Below, one piece after another: positions 5,210 through 8,424 of a stretch of DNA of 8,424 nt. Both the position numbers and the translations under genes were made by a program. Position 1 is the first letter of the stretch. Every line of letters starts with the position of its first letter. The notes under the pieces are model-generated. The model was given only the letters and a program-made list of their open reading frames with translations. It was not told the origin of the DNA and searched no databases. The stretch covers positions 1-8,424 of the forward strand of contig JAGUYV010000187.1 in assembly GCA_020061125.1 (NCBI GenBank), written 5' to 3'. Origin of the DNA: a bacterium (GTDB lineage Bacteria; UBP15; UBA6099; DSWB01).

Positions 5210-6961
5210 TTATTTTTCCACATCGTATTTGCGTTCCCTGGGGGGAATGAACTGAATGTCAACTTCTTCGTAGGTCAGAACCGGGCCGTGGGGGGAATGC
5301 GCGGCCCGCGTGGTCTTGAGAAAGTTCGCATCGTCGCGGTCCGGGAATTCGGGCTTGTAATGCGCGCCGCGGCTTTCGTTGCGCGCCAGCGCGCCCAGTG
5401 TGACGACCCGCGCCAGTGCGATCATGTTCTCCAACTGGCGCGTGAACACCAGGGGCTGGTTCTTCCACAGGGCCTTGTCCGGAACGCCCACCCTGTTTTC
5501 GTAGCGCTCCTTGATTTCGAGCAGCTTTTCATCGGTGAGCTTGAGCTTGGGATTCTCGCGGATCACGGTCACATTTTCGGTCATGAGATTTCCCATTTCG
5601 CGCCACAGGGCGTAGGGGTTCTCTGTTCCGTCCTTTTTCAGCCACTCGTTGTTGGCGTCCCGCTCCCGTTTTTCGGCCTGCTGCAGAAGCGTGACCGCGT
5701 CGGTCGGGTTCTGGAGGCCGGACAGGTATTTGACCGCCTCTGGGCCGGCCAGGAACCCGGCGTGGATGCAGCTCAAGAGGCTGTTGGCGCCCAGGCGGTT
5801 GGCGCCGTGGTACTGGTAGTCGCATTCCCCGGCGGCAAACAGGCCCGCAACATTGGTCATCTGCCCGAAGTCCACCCACAGCCCGCCCATGGAATAGTGA
5901 ACGGCCGGGAAAATCTGCATGGGGATTTTGCGTGGATCGTCGCCCACGAACTTTTCGTAGATTTCGAGCACGCCTCCCAGCTTGCTGGTGAGGTACGCTG
6001 GGTCTAGGTGGGAGACATCAAGATACACCACATTGCGGCCCTCGATGCCCATGTCCAGCTCGTACACCACTTTGAAGATGGCGCGGGTCGCGATGTCGCG
6101 CGGCACCAGGTTGCCATATGCGGGATACCATTCTTCGAGGAAGTACCAGGGCTTGCCGTCTTTGGGCACCCACACGCGGCCGCCTTCGCCGCGCACGCTT
6201 TCGGAAATGAGCCGCCGCTTGTCTTCGCCCTGAATGGCCGTGGGGTGCACCTGTATGAACTCGCCGTTGGCGTAGTCCACGCCGTGGCGGAAGCACGCGC
6301 CCGCGGCGCTGCCCGTGTTGATGAAGCTGTTGGTGGTGTTGGTTCCGTAAACCAGGCCGGGGCCTCCCGTGGCCATGATGACCGCGTCCGCGGGGAACGC
6401 GCGCACATCCATGCCGTCCAGGCTCATGGCCACGATGCCGCGGCAGCGCCGGTCATCGTCAATGACCGGAACCAGGAATTCCCAGAACTCGTATTTTGTG
6501 ACCAGGCCCTGGGCCTCGAAGCGGCGCACCTGCTCGTCGAGCGCGTACATGAGCTGCTGTCCGGTGGTTGCGCCGGCGAACGCCGTGCGCTTGAATTTCG
6601 CGCCGCCGAACGCGCGCACATCGAGCCGGCCCTCGCTGGTGCGGTTAAAGGTCACGCCCATGCGGTCAAGCAGATCTATGATTGCAGGCGCGGCCTCGCA
6701 CATGCCCTTGACCGGCGTCTGGTTGGCCAGAAAATCCCCGCCGTAAATGGTGTCGTCAAAATGCTCCCAGGTGCTGTCGCCCTGCCCGTGCGGGTCCGTG
6801 GCCGCGTTGATGCCGCCCTGCGCGCACACCGAATGGCTGCGCCGCACGGGCACCATGGAGAACAGCTCCACCTGCGCGCCGGACTCGGCGATCTTGAGCG
6901 CCGCGGACAACCCCGCAAGCCCTCCGCCCACCACGATGACTTTCTTGCCGTTTCCGCCCAT
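5210..6961 (-). CDS. sdhA: Succinate dehydrogenase flavoprotein subunit
   Basis: The product has 583 residues, complete. It oxidises succinate to fumarate on the cytoplasmic side of the membrane. The FAD-binding Rossmann motif GGGLAG is at 12-17. His43 in RSHSVCAQGG is the covalent FAD attachment residue of this family. Other family blocks are AFAGATTGQQL (127-137), HPTAI (239-243), ESVRGEGG (254-261), VPRDIATRA (286-294, with the likely catalytic Arg288), AVHYSMGG (353-360) and NRLGANSLLS (388-397). By family knowledge, His239, Arg288, His355 and Arg389 line the dicarboxylate site. The N-terminal style (LFSMVPVRRSHSVCAQGGINAA) is that of the group found with single-subunit dihaem cytochromes. 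The gene lies 31 nt after sdhC, with GGGAG about 10 nt before its ATG. Confidence 0.97.
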   Translation of the reverse strand: MGGNGKKVIVVGGGLAGLSAALKIAESGAQVELFSMVPVRRSHSVCAQGGINAATDPHGQGDSTWEHFDDTIYGGDFLANQTPVKGMCEAAPAIIDLLDRMGVTFNRTSEGRLDVRAFGGAKFKRTAFAGATTGQQLMYALDEQVRRFEAQGLVTKYEFWEFLVPVIDDDRRCRGIVAMSLDGMDVRAFPADAVIMATGGPGLVYGTNTTNSFINTGSAAGACFRHGVDYANGEFIQVHPTAIQGEDKRRLISESVRGEGGRVWVPKDGKPWYFLEEWYPAYGNLVPRDIATRAIFKVVYELDMGIEGRNVVYLDVSHLDPAYLTSKLGGVLEIYEKFVGDDPRKIPMQIFPAVHYSMGGLWVDFGQMTNVAGLFAAGECDYQYHGANRLGANSLLSCIHAGFLAGPEAVKYLSGLQNPTDAVTLLQQAEKRERDANNEWLKKDGTENPYALWREMGNLMTENVTVIRENPKLKLTDEKLLEIKERYENRVGVPDKALWKNQPLVFTRQLENMIALARVVTLGALARNESRGAHYKPEFPDRDDANFLKTTRAAHSPHGPVLTYEEVDIQFIPPRERKYDVEK

Positions 6962-6992
6962 TCTTCAGACGCTCCCGTCAGGATGTCTTTTG

Positions 6993-7676
6993 TCAAATGC
7001 TGATAATCAGCGCCTTGCCCACGAACGCCAGGAGCGCGTTCACGCCGATGAACGACAGCGCAAGCCCCACGGCCGCGCACGCCCAGGCGCTTGCGCGCTG
7101 CGCGCGGGGTCCGATGGTTATGCCCCACGACACGCAGAAGTTCCAGATGCCGTTGGCGAAGTGAAACACGGACGCCAGCACGCCCGCGATGTAGAACACC
7201 ATCACCCATGTGACCGCCAGGTGCTGGCGCACCAGGTCGAAGGTCACATGCAGGTCCGGGTTGATCATGCTGGCGATGCGGAAATTCCACAGGTGCACCA
7301 CCACGAATATGAAGGTGAACAGGCCCGTGACGCGCTGGATTACATACATCCAGTTGCGGCCGTAGCGGTACGCGCCCGTGTTCACCGACGCTTCCGTGGT
7401 GACGAACACGCCGTACACCCCGTGGAACAGTATCGGAATCATGATGAACAGAATTTCGATGACGATAAGGTACGGCAGGCCGCGCAGCACGCCCACCGCG
7501 GCGTTGAACACGCGCTCGCCCCCGGCCGTGGCCGCCAGCGAGTTCACCGACAGGTGCTCGATCAGAAACAGGCCCACGGGAATGATGCCGAAAAGGGAGT
7601 GCAGCTTGCGCAGCTTGAAATGGACGGGAACCGTGTCCGTGGCAGTGTGTTCCGCTGTGGCAGTTATGGGAATCAC
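6993..7676 (-). CDS. sdhC: Succinate dehydrogenase cytochrome b558 membrane anchor
   Basis: The product has 227 residues and about five membrane helices, like the single-anchor (type B) subunit of Bacillus SQR. Family blocks are RKLHSLFGIIPVGLFLIEHL, YRYGRNWMYVIQRVTG, VVHLWNFRIASMI and VFHFANGIWNF. By comparison with Bacillus SdhC, the ligands of the two b haems are His41 (IEHL), His85 (LFHGVYG), His128 (VVHLW) and His172 (VFHFANG), and all are present. The protein anchors SdhAB and passes electrons to quinone. Type B enzymes of this kind usually work with menaquinone, so menaquinone is likely but not shown. The only usable start upstream of the first helix is GTG at 7674-7676. The frame is open for about 18 more codons without ATG, GTG or TTG. 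GAGG directly abuts that GTG, an unusually short spacing, so the exact start is less certain than the gene. Confidence 0.95.
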   Translation of the reverse strand: MIPITATAEHTATDTVPVHFKLRKLHSLFGIIPVGLFLIEHLSVNSLAATAGGERVFNAAVGVLRGLPYLIVIEILFIMIPILFHGVYGVFVTTEASVNTGAYRYGRNWMYVIQRVTGLFTFIFVVVHLWNFRIASMINPDLHVTFDLVRQHLAVTWVMVFYIAGVLASVFHFANGIWNFCVSWGITIGPRAQRASAWACAAVGLALSFIGVNALLAFVGKALIISI

Positions 7677-7700
7677 CTCGCGTTTCGTGTCGCTGAAAAC

Positions 7701-7725
7701 CGTTTGCGGCCAGTCGCCGCAAGCG
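7701..7725 (-). promoter_or_regulatory. Inverted repeat across the expected sdh transcription start
   Basis: CGTTTGCGGC (7701-7710) pairs with GCCGCAAGCG (7716-7725) around the loop CAGTC: ten pairs, one of them T-G. On the minus strand it begins one base after the TATAAT, so the likely start site (about 7720) falls inside it. It could be a repressor operator. It could also be a hairpin ending DUF4159 transcripts, since it is followed by ACGGTTTTC on the minus strand. Sequence cannot decide between these. Confidence 0.5.
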
Positions 7726-7726
7726 C

Positions 7727-7756
7727 ATTATACACCACAATCCGCCGCGCGGTCAG
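7727..7756 (-). promoter_or_regulatory. Probable sdhCAB promoter
   Basis: On the minus strand the -10 box is a perfect TATAAT (7732-7727). The -35 candidate is CTGACC (7756-7751), with 4 of 6 matches to TTGACA and an 18-nt spacer. The -35 overlaps the stop codon of the DUF4159 gene. The predicted leader before sdhC is about 45 nt. Confidence 0.55.
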
Positions 7757-8424
7757 TGCGTCATCACATACATCACAATGTTGAGCGCCATGCGGAAGGC
7801 GGCCTCGCGCACCTCGGGCGGATCCTTGTGGATCTCGGGCGACTCCAGCCCATCGCCGAGATCGGTGTTGAAATCGTAGAACACGGTGAGCCGCCCGGTT
7901 TCGTCAATAATGCCGTATCCGCGCGGAGGGCCGCCGTCGTGCTCGTGAATCTTGGGCAGCCCCCTGGGGAATTCATGATAGGCATGATAAATCGGATGGC
8001 TGAACGGCAATTCCGCGAGTTCGCGGTCCGGGTACACCTTGCGCATTTCGCGCCGGAACGCCGCGTCCATGCCGTAGTCGTCGCTGGCCCACAGGAACCC
8101 GCCCCGGTCCAGGTACTGGCGCAGACGCTGCGCTTCCTCTGGCGAAAAATCCACATTGCCGTGGCCCGTCATGTAAATCATGGGATAGCTGAAAAGCTCC
8201 TCGTCCGTGAGCCTGACCGTGGCGCGCACATTGGCCGCTGGAGCGCCGAACTCTTTCTGCACCCGCTCCTGAAGGCGGACCATGGAGGTCTTGTCCTCGT
8301 ACCAGTCGCCGCCGCCGCGGTATTGCACCTGGGCGATGGTGAACAGGTCGCCGCCCTGGCGTTTGTCCTTGCGCTGGGCCGCGGCGCGCGGGCAAAACAG
8401 CGCCAGCGCCGCGCACAGCGCCAG
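7753..8424 (-). CDS. Secreted DUF4159-domain protein, 5' end outside window
   Basis: The frame is open from the window edge to TGA at 7753-7755, giving 223 residues. A GTG at 8326-8328 is internal: the 32 upstream codons are in frame and read LALCAALALFCPRAAAQ, the tail of a signal peptide with a likely AAA-Q cleavage, then FTIAQ. The mature domain matches DUF4159, beginning FTIAQVQYRGGGDWY. It continues with YPMIYMTGHGNVDFSPEEA, LRQYLDRGGFLWASDDYG, LPFSHPIYHAYHEFPRGLP, a GYGI block and VFYDFNTDLGDG near the end. DUF4159 has an alpha/beta fold like that of class I glutamine amidotransferase-type domains. It occurs as the whole mature protein, as here, or as part of large membrane proteins. 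No biochemical role is established. The conserved His and Asp residues (TGHGN, DDYG, HPIYHAYH) could bind metal, which is speculation. Only the first residues of the precursor are missing. Confidence 0.88.
   Translation of the reverse strand: MALCAALALFCPRAAAQRKDKRQGGDLFTIAQVQYRGGGDWYEDKTSMVRLQERVQKEFGAPAANVRATVRLTDEELFSYPMIYMTGHGNVDFSPEEAQRLRQYLDRGGFLWASDDYGMDAAFRREMRKVYPDRELAELPFSHPIYHAYHEFPRGLPKIHEHDGGPPRGYGIIDETGRLTVFYDFNTDLGDGLESPEIHKDPPEVREAAFRMALNIVMYVMTH

Noticed and set aside
6008-7784. Long plus-strand ORFs opposite sdhA and sdhC
   Set aside because: They are mirror-strand open frames caused by high GC. The minus-strand proteins carry all the family motifs.

Overview
The window looks like a chromosomal segment of a GC-rich, Gram-negative-type bacterium. 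It carries the end of a valyl-tRNA synthetase gene, a membrane-anchored SPOR-domain protein, a succinate dehydrogenase operon with a single-subunit, Bacillus-type dihaem cytochrome b, and a secreted DUF4159 protein. This type of SDH and DUF4159 both occur in deltaproteobacterial and PVC/FCB-like lineages. I cannot name the taxon more closely from sequence alone.

Layout. (1) Positions 1-1365, plus strand: the 3' end of valS, a 64-residue coiled-coil ORF and a SPOR-domain protein are packed with gaps of about 30 nt, like one transcription unit. (2) Positions about 1366-4440: an accessory insert, visibly poorer in GC than its flanks. It is bracketed by two inverted copies of a REP-like element (GTAG tetranucleotide plus a GC-rich hairpin). 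It holds a decayed IS1380-family insertion sequence (about 1492-3093) and one intact gene for a secreted, four-bladed hemopexin-like protein (3293-4060), followed by a strong intrinsic terminator. (3) Positions 4443-7676, minus strand: sdhC-sdhA-sdhB, a complete three-gene succinate:quinone oxidoreductase operon. (4) Positions 7753-8424, minus strand: a secreted DUF4159 protein that runs off the window edge.

How the genes work together. SdhA (FAD) oxidises succinate, SdhB passes electrons through three Fe-S clusters, and SdhC anchors the complex and carries two b haems to quinone. A perfect TATAAT lies in the sdhC/DUF4159 gap, with a near-perfect 10-bp inverted repeat across the expected start point. 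This suggests the operon has its own, possibly regulated, promoter. The hemopexin-like gene has no functional link to its neighbours that I can see.

I found no clearly new multi-gene system. The most unusual items are the hemopexin-like protein, whose blades share an extended loop not seen in the usual repeat, and the REP-bracketed island with a transposase gene broken by at least seven lesions.
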